Assembly: GCF_003426945.1 (NCBI RefSeq) | Contig: NZ_QURO01000004.1 | Coordinates: forward strand, 1,116,001 to 1,180,000 | Length of the DNA stretch: 64,000 nucleotides | Origin: Thermus sediminis | GTDB lineage: Bacteria > Deinococcota > Deinococci > Deinococcales > Thermaceae | Reading direction: 5' to 3' | In this document: piece after piece, positions 17,592 to 27,638 of the stretch | How the letters are laid out: each line of letters opens with the position of its first letter | How positions within the stretch are numbered: the stretch's first letter is position 1 | Translations under genes and position numbers: made by a program | Notes under the pieces: model-generated | What the model saw: the letters and a program-made list of their open reading frames with translations, nothing else | Database searches by the model: none | What the model was told of the DNA's origin: nothing

Positions 17592-20516
17592 TTAGAAGTT
17601 GGTGGTGTAGCTAATCTTGAAGGCCCGGCCGTAGGACTGTACGTTACCGGTACCGTCCAGAAGCACAGCGTCCAGGTAGGCCACGGTGAGACCGTAGTAG
17701 CCGACCTCCAGGTAGATGCCGTCCACACCGCCAGATCCAGTGCCAGCCCCAGTGGTCAGGTTCCAGGGGAATTGGACCTCACCCGGGTAAGTGAAGAGAC
17801 GGTCGGTGCCGGCGCTCAGGGAGAAGTCCCCGTAGCCGCGGGTCAGGAAGCTACCGGCGGGGTCCACCACGTTCTGGCCGCGGTAGGAGGCGTAGCCGAC
17901 CTTGGCCACCACATTGGGGGCCAGGAACTCGTTGAAGGTGAGGCCAAGGCGGTAGTAGCGCTCGGTGGCATCGGGCAGTGCCGTGTTAACACCTGTACTG
18001 TTGTTGTGCTGGGTGATGTCCGTGGTGACCCGCTGGGCGTAGACCCCCTCCAGGGCGGGCTTCAGGGGGATGTCCAAGGGATCGGTAGCCGCCTTGATGC
18101 CGAACTTAAAGGTGGTGTAGCTGTAGGTGTTGGCACCGTTATAGCCGATATAGGCGGCAGGACGGGTATTGCCCGTACCCACGAGCGCGTCGCTGAAGCT
18201 GTGGTAGCGCACGTAGGGCTGGAGGTTGAGGAAGGCCAGCTTGCCCTGGTAGGAGGCGCTGGCCAGGACATCGCTGAAGGGGTAGCTGCCCGAGCCGTCG
18301 TCAAAGAGCTGGTAGCCCAGGGTGATGGCGAGGCCGGGGATGAGTGCGTCCTTGGCCTTGGCGTCGTGGGTGAGCTTGACGCCGAAGCCGGTGGAGTAGC
18401 GGCTGTCGGGGATGTTGTAGAAGTAGGCATTGTAGTTGCCGTAGGCCCCCAGACCAGTGCTTCCGGGCTGTACATTCCCGCCCACGGTCAGGCTGTTGTA
18501 GAAGGGGTTCAGGGCGAAGCCGGCGAAGAGCTTGAGGGTGGCCCCCACGCCGTAGGCCACCTGCTGAGTGGCAGGGGTACCGGCATAGTCAGTGGAATCG
18601 TCGTAGTAGGCCCGAACCTCCAATCCACCGAGTAGATCCAGGTTGACCTTGGCGTCCACGCCAAAACCCTTGTTGTTGGCAGCAAAGGGGGCTTTGCCGT
18701 TGCCGCCGACGCCGAAGTAGAACCAGTGGTAGTTAGAGGACATCCCGGCCACGCCGTTCTCGTACTCAGGATCAATGGCCCGGTAGTTGGCGGAGAGGGA
18801 GAGGGGGCCGAGGGCCAGATCGCCCTTCACATAGTAGGCCCAGTCAGAGAGGGTAGAGTCAAACCAGTCGCTGAGGGGGCTCCCCCAGGTCCGGGAGGAG
18901 TCCCAAAGGGCGCTGAGCTTGACCGGGCCCAAGGCCAGGCTGGCGTCAAAGCCAAGGGCAGCACGGTTGCCGTCGTTGGCCCCGTAATTGACCGCCAAGG
19001 AGAAGCCTTCCAGAGGGTTGAAGGCGGTGCGAATGCCGAAGTAGGGGGCGCTGACGAAGGCCCGCTGATTGGGAGGAACCGTGGCGTTACTGTTGTCCGT
19101 GGCCTGGCCCACCACCACAGTGACCTCGGGTCTCAGGGGAAGCTTGGTACCAGAGAAGGTGGCCACGAAGCCCTGGCGGTCGGTGGCGGGGTAGTTGTCC
19201 TGGTCGTTGGCGAAGAGGTAGTCGTTGAAGCTGAAGGAGCTGGTGCTGGAGCTGTAGACGACGCTGAAGGGCTGGCCGTCCACATTACCCTTCACGGAGG
19301 CCCCATCCACGCTGACCGTGGTGGGCCCGGGGAAAGCGGTGGCGCTCAGGTCTACACTGGCTTCGGAAACGTTCACACCTTGCTGGCCGGGCTGGACCAC
19401 CTTGACCCCGAAGCTCAGGCTAGCCGAGCCCTCGGTGAAGTTCTGGTTGAAGTCGCCGCGCCGCTGGGCCACCCGGTTGCGGTAGGGCGGACCCGCACCG
19501 TAGTCCTGCTGCCCGGAGCCCGAGGAGACCTTGTTCCCGGGGAAGAGGCGGTCGATGTCAAAGTCGATGCCGGTATTGGTGGCCGTGCCGTAGGTGGCGG
19601 TGAGGGAGCCCTTGATGGAGTACTGCACCTTGGAGAGCTCGGCCACCTGGCCCTCCAGCCGGGAGACCCTCTCGGAGAGGTTCACCAGGTCGGAGCGCAG
19701 GGCGGCGGCGAACTCCTGGACGGCGGCCACGTCCTCCTTGGTGGCCAGCTCCTCCAGGTCCAACGCGGGGGCCTCCTCCCGCTCAGCCAGGGCCTTCTCT
19801 AAGGCGGTCACCCGGTCCTGAAGGGCGAGGAGGTCCTGGTTGAGGAGGACGGCGAGCTCGTTCAGGGCCTGGACAGCCTGCTCGCTGGCCTCCAGCCTGG
19901 TGGTGAGGGCGGCCACGTCCCCCTTCACCCCCTCCACGTCCTGGACCAGGGCCTCCAGCTGCTCAGCCAGCTGTTGGGCCTGGGCCAAGGCGGTGTCCGC
20001 GGCGATGGAGGCGGCCTCCACCCGGTCCACGAGGTCCTGCAGGGCGGCCTGGTCCATGCCGGGCTCCACCTCGGGCATGGGCTGGGCCCGGAGCTCCTCG
20101 ATCAGGGCCTCGAGGCGGGCGATGTCCTCCTTGGTGGCGGCGCTGTCCTCCAGGGCGGAGACCCGGACGCCCAGGGCGGCGAGCTCGGCAGCCAGCTCCT
20201 GCACGGCGTTCCTCAGGACCTCGAGGTCCTCGGGGGACAGGGCCTCCAGGGTGGGGGCTTCGCCCGCGGCCCTCAGCTCCTCCTCGATCTGCTGGAGGAG
20301 GCGGTAGATGATGAGAGCGGCCTGGTAGCGGGTGAGCCCCTCGTTGCCCCGGAAGGTGCCGTCTGGGAAGCCGATGATGATCCCCCGGGCCGCCAGGACC
20401 TCCACAGCCTCCTGGGCCCAGTGCCCCGCGGGAACATCGCTGAATTGGGCTAGACCAAACCCCATGGAGAGGATGGTCAAGAGCCCGGCCAGTAGCTTGA
20501 CGAGCCTCTTCTTCAT
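17592..20516 (-). CDS. slpA: SlpA-type S-layer / outer-envelope protein with SLH domain
   Basis: 974 aa. Signal peptide 1-23 (MKKRLVKLLAGLL... ending GLA). One SLH domain spans about 25-70 (FSDVPAGHWAQEAVEVLAAR, GFPDGTFRG, LTRYQAALIIYRLL) and should bind secondary polymer of the peptidoglycan. Residues about 75-305 are a long alanine/glutamate/leucine coiled coil. Residues about 310-974 are rich in alternating beta strands with aromatic residues and end in TTNF, as outer-membrane barrels do. This is the architecture of the major Thermus S-layer/porin-like protein. A consensus promoter, a 120-nt leader and a strong terminator fit very high expression. Confidence 0.92.
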   Translation of the reverse strand: MKKRLVKLLAGLLTILSMGFGLAQFSDVPAGHWAQEAVEVLAARGIIIGFPDGTFRGNEGLTRYQAALIIYRLLQQIEEELRAAGEAPTLEALSPEDLEVLRNAVQELAAELAALGVRVSALEDSAATKEDIARLEALIEELRAQPMPEVEPGMDQAALQDLVDRVEAASIAADTALAQAQQLAEQLEALVQDVEGVKGDVAALTTRLEASEQAVQALNELAVLLNQDLLALQDRVTALEKALAEREEAPALDLEELATKEDVAAVQEFAAALRSDLVNLSERVSRLEGQVAELSKVQYSIKGSLTATYGTATNTGIDFDIDRLFPGNKVSSGSGQQDYGAGPPYRNRVAQRRGDFNQNFTEGSASLSFGVKVVQPGQQGVNVSEASVDLSATAFPGPTTVSVDGASVKGNVDGQPFSVVYSSSTSSFSFNDYLFANDQDNYPATDRQGFVATFSGTKLPLRPEVTVVVGQATDNSNATVPPNQRAFVSAPYFGIRTAFNPLEGFSLAVNYGANDGNRAALGFDASLALGPVKLSALWDSSRTWGSPLSDWFDSTLSDWAYYVKGDLALGPLSLSANYRAIDPEYENGVAGMSSNYHWFYFGVGGNGKAPFAANNKGFGVDAKVNLDLLGGLEVRAYYDDSTDYAGTPATQQVAYGVGATLKLFAGFALNPFYNSLTVGGNVQPGSTGLGAYGNYNAYFYNIPDSRYSTGFGVKLTHDAKAKDALIPGLAITLGYQLFDDGSGSYPFSDVLASASYQGKLAFLNLQPYVRYHSFSDALVGTGNTRPAAYIGYNGANTYSYTTFKFGIKAATDPLDIPLKPALEGVYAQRVTTDITQHNNSTGVNTALPDATERYYRLGLTFNEFLAPNVVAKVGYASYRGQNVVDPAGSFLTRGYGDFSLSAGTDRLFTYPGEVQFPWNLTTGAGTGSGGVDGIYLEVGYYGLTVAYLDAVLLDGTGNVQSYGRAFKISYTTNF

Positions 20517-20526
20517 ATCTCCCTAC

Positions 20527-20541
20527 ACCTCCTTCGGAGGT
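20527..20541 (-). promoter_or_regulatory. Hairpin containing the slpA ribosome-binding site
   Basis: In the slpA leader the strong Shine-Dalgarno AAGGAGGT lies in the 3' arm of a small hairpin, ACCTCC-GAA-GGAGGT (complement of 20527-20541), ending about 10 nt before the ATG. Pairing would hide the ribosome-binding site, so translation may be regulated through this element. Confidence 0.55.
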
Positions 20542-20646
20542 TTGGGGCCTGTGCGGGCGAGTTTCCGCGTTTCCTCTCCGCTTTGGGCCCCGGGGGCAAG
20601 GCCAGTAGGCGCACTCCGCCCCAACTTTGACCTTACACCCCAAGGC

Positions 20647-20676
20647 ATCATAAAAGCCTCATCCCTGTCTTGTCAA
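20647..20676 (-). promoter_or_regulatory. slpA promoter
   Basis: On the minus strand, -35 TTGACA (complement of 20671-20676), 18-nt spacer, -10 TATGAT (complement of 20647-20652). The expected start near 20640 gives a leader of about 124 nt, close to the long leader known for T. thermophilus slpA. Best consensus promoter in the window. Confidence 0.88.
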
Positions 20677-20699
20677 GCCCCAAGGAGGCCCCCTATACT
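20670..20699 (+). promoter_or_regulatory. Probable glmS promoter sharing its -35 with slpA
   Basis: On the plus strand, TTGTCA (20670-20675), 18-nt spacer, TATACT (20694-20699). Its -35 overlaps the slpA -35 on the opposite strand by five bases (the sequence TTGTCAA is nearly self-complementary). The expected start near 20706 leaves a glmS leader of about 235 nt. Confidence 0.65.
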
Positions 20700-20728
20700 C
20701 CCCCTGGGGCTTTCGCCCCCAAGGCGGG

Positions 20729-20900
20729 AAGCGCAGGGGGCCTCTTGGCCTCACGAGGTGGCGGACCCCAAGAAGGGGATTACCGGCCAGGGCCGGGAAA
20801 GATCGAGGGATCCGCGGATGCCGCCCGGGGTGCGCCCGCCCCGCCCGCCTATAGACCCCCAAGGGAAAGCCCGCCCCGCAAGGGGGGGACAACCGCGGGG
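20729..20900 (+). promoter_or_regulatory. Candidate glmS ribozyme in the glmS leader
   Basis: The leader contains AGCGC at 20730-20734 (cleavage expected after A20730), a short GGCC-UCUU-GGCC P1-like hairpin, then ACGAGG (20753-20758). GGCGG at 20760-20764 can pair with CCGCC at 20821-20825 as P2. A 27-nt core at 20802-20828 (AUCGA..., CGCGGAUGCC, then CCCGG) matches my recollection of the B. subtilis ribozyme core at about 21 positions, and a short P3 (CGGGG/CCCCG) follows. About 35 nt of extra hairpins sit between the P2 arm and AUCGA. The 3' end is uncertain. Confidence 0.55.
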
Positions 20901-20941
20901 GAGGGCCACAGGAGGGGAATTTCCCTCCGGAAGGGGATTTT

Positions 20942-22756
<1,815 letters not shown>

Positions 22757-22803
22757 CCAAGTTGGTTTCGCAACATAGGATGTCCAGCTGGGAGCCCTAG
22801 CAA

Positions 22804-22845
22804 GGCCCCTTTGGGGCCCCCGCCGCGGCTTTCGCCGCGGCGGGG
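22804..22845. terminator. Bidirectional hairpins between glmS and the HD-GYP gene
   Basis: A perfect 12-bp stem CCCCGCCGCGGC/GCCGCGGCGGGG with a TTTC loop (22818-22845) is preceded by GGCCCC/GGGGCC. It lies between two convergent stops. There is no T-run on either side, so termination may need a factor, or the hairpin may protect the 3' ends. Confidence 0.6.
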
Positions 22846-22848
22846 TAC

Positions 22849-24414
22849 TTAAACCATCTCCAGGAAGACCTGGACCACCCTCGGGTCCAGGGTCTTCCCC
22901 GCTTGGGCCAAAAGCTCTTCCCTAGCCTTCTCCTTGGGCCAGGCCTCCTTGTAGGGCCTTGGGGAAAGAAGGGCGTCCCACACGTCCACCACGGCGAAGA
23001 TGCGGGCCTCGAGGGGGATCTCCTCCCCCTTGAGCCCCTTGGGGTAGCCGGAGCCGTCCCAGCGCTCGTGGTGGTAGAGCACCACGTTGAGGGTGGTCTT
23101 GGGGAGGAAGGGGAGGCTTTTTAGAATCTCCAGGCCCACCTCGGGATGGGTCTTCACCAGGCGCCACTCCCCCGTGGAGAGGGCGGCGGGCTTCCTCAAG
23201 ACCTCGTCGGGGAGGGCCAGCTTGCCCAGGTCGTGGAAGTAGGCCCCCAGGCGGAGGCCCTCGAGGTCGGGGAACCCCAGGGCCTGCCCCAGGCGCAAGG
23301 AGAGCTCGGCCACCCGCTCCGTGTGCCCCTGGGTCTCCAGGTCCCGGTACTCCAGGACCCGGGAGAGGGCCTTTAGGGCGGCCTCCCGGGTGCGGTGGAG
23401 GGCTTCCAGGTGGTAAAGGCGCTCCAGGACCTCCTCCAGCCGCTTGGCCACCATGCGCAAGGCCTCCTCGTCCTCCTTGCGGTAGGGGATGGTCTCCACG
23501 AAGCTTCCCAGGGCCAGGATCCCGTAGCGCCGCCCCTCGGGCTTGAGCGGGACCAGGAGGACGGAGCGGAGGCCCTTCTGGGCGTAAGGCCTTAGGGCCC
23601 CAGGGAAGCGGGCGTAGTCCTCCACGTAGACCGGCCCCTCCCAGAGCCTGGGGTGGCCCAGGAGCCCCTCCCCGAAGCGGACGGGGTGGGCCTCGTAGAG
23701 GCGGGGAAAGTCCGGGGGGTAGCGGCCCGCCAGGACCGCAGGGCGGACCACCCCCTCCTGGAAAAGGTAGAGGGCTCCCCCGTGGTAGGGAGTGAGGCGG
23801 AGGAGGGTCTCCAGGGCCTCCTGGGGCATGGCTAGGGGCTCCCGAGAGGCCTCCAGGGAAAGGGAAAGCTCCAGGAGGGCCTTATGGCGCTCCGCCTCGA
23901 GGCGGGCCTTTTCCAGGGCCTCCATGCGGGAGAGGACCATCCCCGCCGCCTCCGCCAAGGCCTGGGCTAGGAAGCGCTCCTCGGGGAGGATCTCCCCCAC
24001 ACCCCCGGCGGTGTCTAGGGAGAGCACCCCCAGGACCTCCCCTTCCGGGCTCCTCAGGGGCACCCCCAGGTAGGCCCCGGCCTGCCGCTTCCCCGAGAGG
24101 AAGACCGCCCTGGGGTCCCGGGAAACCTCGGGGAGGAAGAGGGCCTCCCCCTTTTCCAGGACCTCCCAGGAAACCCCCTGACCCCGGGGGAGGCGAAACC
24201 CCACCCGGGAGGCGGAAAGCCCCGCCGCCGCCACCAGCTCCAGCTGGTCCCCTTCCCGCCGGTAAAGCCAAAGGAGGACGGAAACCGCCCGAGTGTTCTC
24301 CTTGAGAAACTGGACAGTTTTCCTGTAGACCTCTTCCCTGTGCGTCAGAGGCGAGAGGAGGCGGAAGGCCTGGGTCAGGGCCTCGAGGCGCTTCAGCTCC
24401 AGGGCCTCCGTCAT
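22849..24414 (-). CDS. GAF-GAF-HD-GYP protein, probable c-di-GMP phosphodiesterase
   Basis: 521 aa. Two GAF-like sensor domains (about 10-165 and 180-335; LGVPLRSPEGEVLGVLSLD and VLLVPLKPEGRRYGILALG) precede an HD-GYP domain: HTERVAELSLRLG, YFHDLGKLALPD, HHERWDGSGYPKGLKGEEIP, RIFAVVDVWDAL. The HD pair, the HHE site and the GYP triad are intact, so hydrolysis of c-di-GMP is expected. Cytosolic. Last gene of the trxB-DUF4127-HD-GYP operon, 7 nt after the preceding stop. No GGDEF protein with intact residues is in the window. Confidence 0.9.
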   Translation of the reverse strand: MTEALELKRLEALTQAFRLLSPLTHREEVYRKTVQFLKENTRAVSVLLWLYRREGDQLELVAAAGLSASRVGFRLPRGQGVSWEVLEKGEALFLPEVSRDPRAVFLSGKRQAGAYLGVPLRSPEGEVLGVLSLDTAGGVGEILPEERFLAQALAEAAGMVLSRMEALEKARLEAERHKALLELSLSLEASREPLAMPQEALETLLRLTPYHGGALYLFQEGVVRPAVLAGRYPPDFPRLYEAHPVRFGEGLLGHPRLWEGPVYVEDYARFPGALRPYAQKGLRSVLLVPLKPEGRRYGILALGSFVETIPYRKEDEEALRMVAKRLEEVLERLYHLEALHRTREAALKALSRVLEYRDLETQGHTERVAELSLRLGQALGFPDLEGLRLGAYFHDLGKLALPDEVLRKPAALSTGEWRLVKTHPEVGLEILKSLPFLPKTTLNVVLYHHERWDGSGYPKGLKGEEIPLEARIFAVVDVWDALLSPRPYKEAWPKEKAREELLAQAGKTLDPRVVQVFLEMV

Positions 24415-24421
24415 AACGGGG

Positions 24422-25633
24422 CTATTCTAGCTGCTCGGTCCCCGGAAGGGGGACGAGGTCCCATTCCGGCCAGGCCTCAAAAGACCGCCTCCAAGGATAC
24501 TCCACCCCCAAGAGGACCATCCGCCTCCCGTCCAGGGCCACGCGGGGCCAAAGGGCAGCCACCTCCTGGGCCGCCTCGGGGAGGGGCTCGGAGAAACGGG
24601 CCCGCACCCAGGGCCTCCCCACCTCTCCCCACCAGTAGTGGAAGTAGGCCTCCCCCAGACGGGAAAGCCTTCCCTCCCCGTCCCCAAGGAAAAGCCCCCC
24701 CTGGGCCAGGGCGCTCCCCAGGTTGTTGCCGGGGGTGCCCCAGGCGGCGTAGGCCAAAAGGCGCCCGTAGAGGCCCAGGCCCTGGAGGTAGGCCACGAGC
24801 CTCGGGTCCCCCCGGTTCACCCGGGAAACGTCGGCCAGGGCCACGGGGTGGCGGGGCATCAGACGGAGAAGGTCCAGGACGGCCTGACGGGGGTTCCTTC
24901 CGGCGTAAACGTAGAGGACCAGGTCCGGCCCCTCTTCCAGGGCCACGGGCCTGGCGGCGGCGCTGCTTAAAAGGCGGGCCACCGTCTCCTCCAGGGGAAG
25001 GCCCTCGTAAGGGGTCACCTGCTGGGCCAGAGCGGGGGTCTCGTAGACCACGGCCACCCTTAGCCCAGGCCTTTGGGCCCTCAGGAGCAAAACTTGCCCC
25101 GCCTCATCGGCCCCGGGGCGGGAGGGGTAGGGGAGGGCGGCAGCCTCCCGAGGCGCGGGTGAGTCCCGAATGGCATCGTCCCAGACGGCCTCCAGATAGA
25201 TCCCAGGAAGCTCCGACCAGGAGGCGAGGGCCTCCAAGACCCTTAGGTTCCGTTCCCGCCTGGTGGCGTCCCAACGGGGGACCACGCCGAAGAGGTGGAC
25301 CTCTCCCCCGTAGCGGACCTTCCAGGAAAGGATGGGGCCCAGCCTCGCCAGGGCGTCCTCCGGGGCAAGGGGGAGGTGGCGGCTTTGGAGAAGCCCTCCG
25401 TAGGCCAGGGCGTCCAGGCTAGCCACGAGCCTCCTCCCGGGGGTGGCGAGGAGCCAGGCCCGAAGCGCCCCCAGATCCGCCCCCTCGGGCCCCCGGTAGG
25501 CCGCCCTGGGGGGGCAGAGGGCAAGCCCCCAGGTGCAGGGCCCGAGGTTCGGGGGGCGGTCGTCCAGGGGCAGGTAAAGGGTCTGGCCCAGGGCTAGGGC
25601 CAGGAAGGGGAAGAGAAAGAGGGGCAGCCTCAA
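24422..25633 (-). CDS. DUF4127 protein, exported
   Basis: 403 aa with an N-terminal signal sequence ([16 protein letters not shown]). DUF4127 hallmarks are present: [10 protein letters not shown] near the start, [28 protein letters not shown], and the [19 protein letters not shown] segment. The function of the family is unknown; its conserved Asp and Asn residues suggest a hydrolase or binding protein outside the cytoplasm. The TTG start overlaps the trxB stop as TTGA, so it is probably coupled to trxB; the next gene follows after 7 nt. Confidence 0.83.
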   Translation of the reverse strand: MRLPLFLFPFLALALGQTLYLPLDDRPPNLGPCTWGLALCPPRAAYRGPEGADLGALRAWLLATPGRRLVASLDALAYGGLLQSRHLPLAPEDALARLGPILSWKVRYGGEVHLFGVVPRWDATRRERNLRVLEALASWSELPGIYLEAVWDDAIRDSPAPREAAALPYPSRPGADEAGQVLLLRAQRPGLRVAVVYETPALAQQVTPYEGLPLEETVARLLSSAAARPVALEEGPDLVLYVYAGRNPRQAVLDLLRLMPRHPVALADVSRVNRGDPRLVAYLQGLGLYGRLLAYAAWGTPGNNLGSALAQGGLFLGDGEGRLSRLGEAYFHYWWGEVGRPWVRARFSEPLPEAAQEVAALWPRVALDGRRMVLLGVEYPWRRSFEAWPEWDLVPLPGTEQLE

Positions 25634-26607
25634 CCCTTGACCGCTTCCCCTTTCTCCGCTAGGTACTTCTCCGCCACCATGGCCGCCCGGGTCCCCGCCC
25701 CCACGCTGGTGGTGAGCTGGCGGTAGATGGGGTCGGCCACGTCCCCCGCGGCGAAGATGCCGGGAACGGAGGTGAAGACCTCGTCCTGCACGGCGATGTA
25801 GCCGTCGGGCCTAAGCTCCACCACCCCTTTGAGGAAGGCGGTGTTGGGCTCGTGGCCGATGAAGACGAAGACCCCGTCCGTGGGGTAGACGTACTCCTCC
25901 CCGGTCTTCAGGTTCTTGAGGCGCACCCCCGTCACCGCCTCCTCCCCCAGGATCTCCGTGACCACGTGGGAGAAGAGGAAGTGCATCCTGGGGTTCTGGA
26001 AGGCCCGGGCCTGGGCCAGCTTGTTGGCCCTGAGCTCGTCCCGGCGGTGGACCAGGGTCACCTTGCGGACAAACTTGGTGAGGAAAAGCCCCTCCTCCAC
26101 CGCGGCGTCCCCCCCGCCCACCACCACCACCTCCTTGTCCCGGTAAAAGTAGCCGTCGCAGGTGGCGCAGGTGGAGACCCCGCGGCCATAGAACCTTTCC
26201 TCCCCCGGGACCCCGAGCTTCTTGGGGTTAGCCCCGGTGGCGATGATGACCGCTTTGGCGGGGTAGCTCCGCTCAAAGCCCCGCACCAGGAAGCCCCCCT
26301 CTACCTTTTCCACCCCCAACACCTCGTCCATGACGATGCGGGCGCCGAACCGCTCCGCCTGCTGGACCATGCGGCTTGCCAGCTCCGGGCCGGAGATGCC
26401 CTCGGGGAAGCCCGGATAGTTCTCCACCTCCTCCGTCTGGGCGATCTGTCCCCCGGGGAGGCCCTTTTCCACGATCACCGTCTTCAGGCCGCCCCGGCCG
26501 GCGTAAATCCCCGCGGTGAGGCCCGCAGGACCCCCTCCGATGACGACCACATCGTACTCCTCCTCCCGAAGGCTGCCCGTTGCCAGTCCCGCCAAGTTGA
26601 ACTCCAT
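25630..26607 (-). CDS. trxB: Thioredoxin-disulfide reductase
   Basis: 325 aa. The FAD-binding motif [16 protein letters not shown] is near residue 20, the redox-active CATC is in [11 protein letters not shown], the NAD(P)H-binding segment is [17 protein letters not shown], and the C-terminal FAD motif is [11 protein letters not shown]. It passes electrons from NAD(P)H to thioredoxin. ATG 26607 has GAGGAGGTG 4 nt upstream; a TATACA -10 lies near 26627. First gene of a three-gene operon with DUF4127 and the HD-GYP protein. Confidence 0.94.
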   Translation of the reverse strand: MEFNLAGLATGSLREEEYDVVVIGGGPAGLTAGIYAGRGGLKTVIVEKGLPGGQIAQTEEVENYPGFPEGISGPELASRMVQQAERFGARIVMDEVLGVEKVEGGFLVRGFERSYPAKAVIIATGANPKKLGVPGEERFYGRGVSTCATCDGYFYRDKEVVVVGGGDAAVEEGLFLTKFVRKVTLVHRRDELRANKLAQARAFQNPRMHFLFSHVVTEILGEEAVTGVRLKNLKTGEEYVYPTDGVFVFIGHEPNTAFLKGVVELRPDGYIAVQDEVFTSVPGIFAAGDVADPIYRQLTTSVGAGTRAAMVAEKYLAEKGEAVKG

Positions 26608-26719
26608 GCCCACCTCCTCGGGTCCACTGTATACCCCACCCATACCGGGAGAGGGTATATGGCGAACCCAGTTTGCAGGGAAAGGGAACGGAAGTCAAGG
26701 GCAGCCCGGGCCGCCTTGG

Positions 26720-26792
26720 TGACCCCAGGGGGATTCGAACCCCCGTCTCGGCCTTGAGAGGGCCGTGTCCTAGGCCTCTAGACGATGGGGCC
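26720..26792 (-). tRNA. tRNA-Glu (CUC)
   Basis: The minus-strand cloverleaf has acceptor arms GGCCCCA/TGGGGTC, a T-arm with GTTCGAATC, and the anticodon loop CTCTCAA (anticodon CTC). The discriminator is A. CCA is not encoded. Third in the cluster Gln-Glu-Glu. Confidence 0.93.
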
Positions 26793-26815
26793 AGGTGCGG
26801 CTCGGGCTGCCTTGG

Positions 26816-26887
26816 TGACCCCAGGGGGATTCGAACCCCCGCCGCCGCCTTGAAAGGGCGGTGACCTAACCGCTAGTCGATGGGGCC
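26816..26887 (-). tRNA. tRNA-Glu (UUC)
   Basis: Minus strand. Same acceptor and T-arm as its neighbour, anticodon loop CTTTCAA (anticodon TTC), one base shorter in the D-loop. The two Glu tRNAs look like an old duplication that diverged in the D and anticodon arms. CCA is not encoded. Confidence 0.93.
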
Positions 26888-26893
26888 AAAAAC

Positions 26894-26967
26894 TGGCTGG
26901 GGTGCGTGGACTCGAACCACGACCGGCGGATCCAGAGTCCGCTGTCCTGCCGTTAGACGACACCCCA
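26894..26967 (-). tRNA. tRNA-Gln (CUG)
   Basis: The minus-strand cloverleaf has acceptor TGGGGTG/CACCCCA, discriminator G, an encoded CCA end (26896-26894), anticodon loop CTCTGGA (anticodon CTG) and T-arm GGTTCGAGTCC. First tRNA of the cluster, 6 nt before tRNA-Glu (UUC). Confidence 0.93.
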
Positions 26968-26973
26968 GCGAAG

Positions 26974-27028
26974 CCTGCCCGATCCCTCGGGCAGAGGTTA
27001 TGGTACACTCTGAGGGGCAGATTGGCAA
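26974..27028 (-). promoter_or_regulatory. Promoter and leader of the tRNA cluster
   Basis: Minus strand: TTGCCA (complement of 27023-27028), 17-nt spacer, TACCAT (complement of 27000-27005). The leader holds a hairpin CTGCCCGA/TCGGGCAG (26974-26993 region) before tRNA-Gln, probably removed during processing. It overlaps a weak plus-strand -10 (TACACT, 27004-27009) for the divergent gene. Confidence 0.6.
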
Positions 27029-27044
27029 GCCCCTAGGGTCCCTT

Positions 27045-27638
27045 ATGGAGGAAAGCCTTTTAGAGATCCTGAGCCGGTACGTTTCCCCAAGGGCAGCAGA
27101 GGGCCTCCTGAGGCGGGCTGTGGAGCAGGGGAGGCCCTCCCGGCCCGGGGACTGGGCCAGGCTGGTGGAAAGCGTCCTCTGGCCGGAGCTAAAGCGCCTC
27201 CTCCCCTTCCAGGAAATGCCCCCGGAGCTCAAGGCCTGGGTGCGGGAGCTGAAGGGCCTGGCCGCCCTGGAAGCGGGGGAGGAGGAGGACGAGGAGGAGG
27301 AGCTTCCCCTCGAGGCCGTGGGGCTGGAAGAGGCCGACCTCCGGGCCCGCCTGGCCCAGCGCCTGGCCCGCCTCGAGGGGGTGGTGGGGGTGGTGGTGGC
27401 CGGGGAAGGCGGCAGGGAGGAGCTCTTCCCCGGGGAACCGATCCCCTTGGACCCCTTCCACCTCCTCCTGCGGCGCCACGGGTACCGCACCTTTTACGCG
27501 GTGCTGGAGGAAAACCTGGTGGCCTTTAGGGCTCTAGGCAAGGGCTACGTAGGCCTCTTGGCCCGAAAGGAGACCAATGTGGGCCGCCTTCTGAACAGCC
27601 TCAGGCGGCTGGTGAGCGCAGCGGAGGTAGAGGGATGA
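27045..27638 (+). CDS. Uncharacterised protein with roadblock-like C-terminal region
   Basis: 197 aa if it starts at ATG 27045 (AGGG 6 nt upstream); an in-frame ATG at 27000 would add 15 residues. The N-terminal helical part is LLEILSRYVSPRAAEGLLRR, followed by an acidic stretch (EAGEEEDEEEELP). The last 85 residues look like a roadblock/LC7 or profilin-like fold: ARLEGVVGVVVAGEG, then FYAVLEENLVAFRALGKGYV and a final helix. This resemblance is tentative. The stop overlaps the next gene's ATG as ATGA, suggesting a common function with that membrane protein. Confidence 0.65.
   Translation: MEESLLEILSRYVSPRAAEGLLRRAVEQGRPSRPGDWARLVESVLWPELKRLLPFQEMPPELKAWVRELKGLAALEAGEEEDEEEELPLEAVGLEEADLRARLAQRLARLEGVVGVVVAGEGGREELFPGEPIPLDPFHLLLRRHGYRTFYAVLEENLVAFRALGKGYVGLLARKETNVGRLLNSLRRLVSAAEVEG

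Noticed and set aside
18726-19802. 358-codon plus-strand frame opposite slpA
   Set aside because: It is low-complexity Gly/Val/Glu sequence mirroring slpA codons; slpA itself has a signal peptide, SLH domain, promoter and terminator.
24340-25422. 360-codon plus-strand frame opposite DUF4127
   Set aside because: It is proline/arginine/glycine-rich with no domain pattern, while the minus strand encodes a clear DUF4127 protein with normal codon use.
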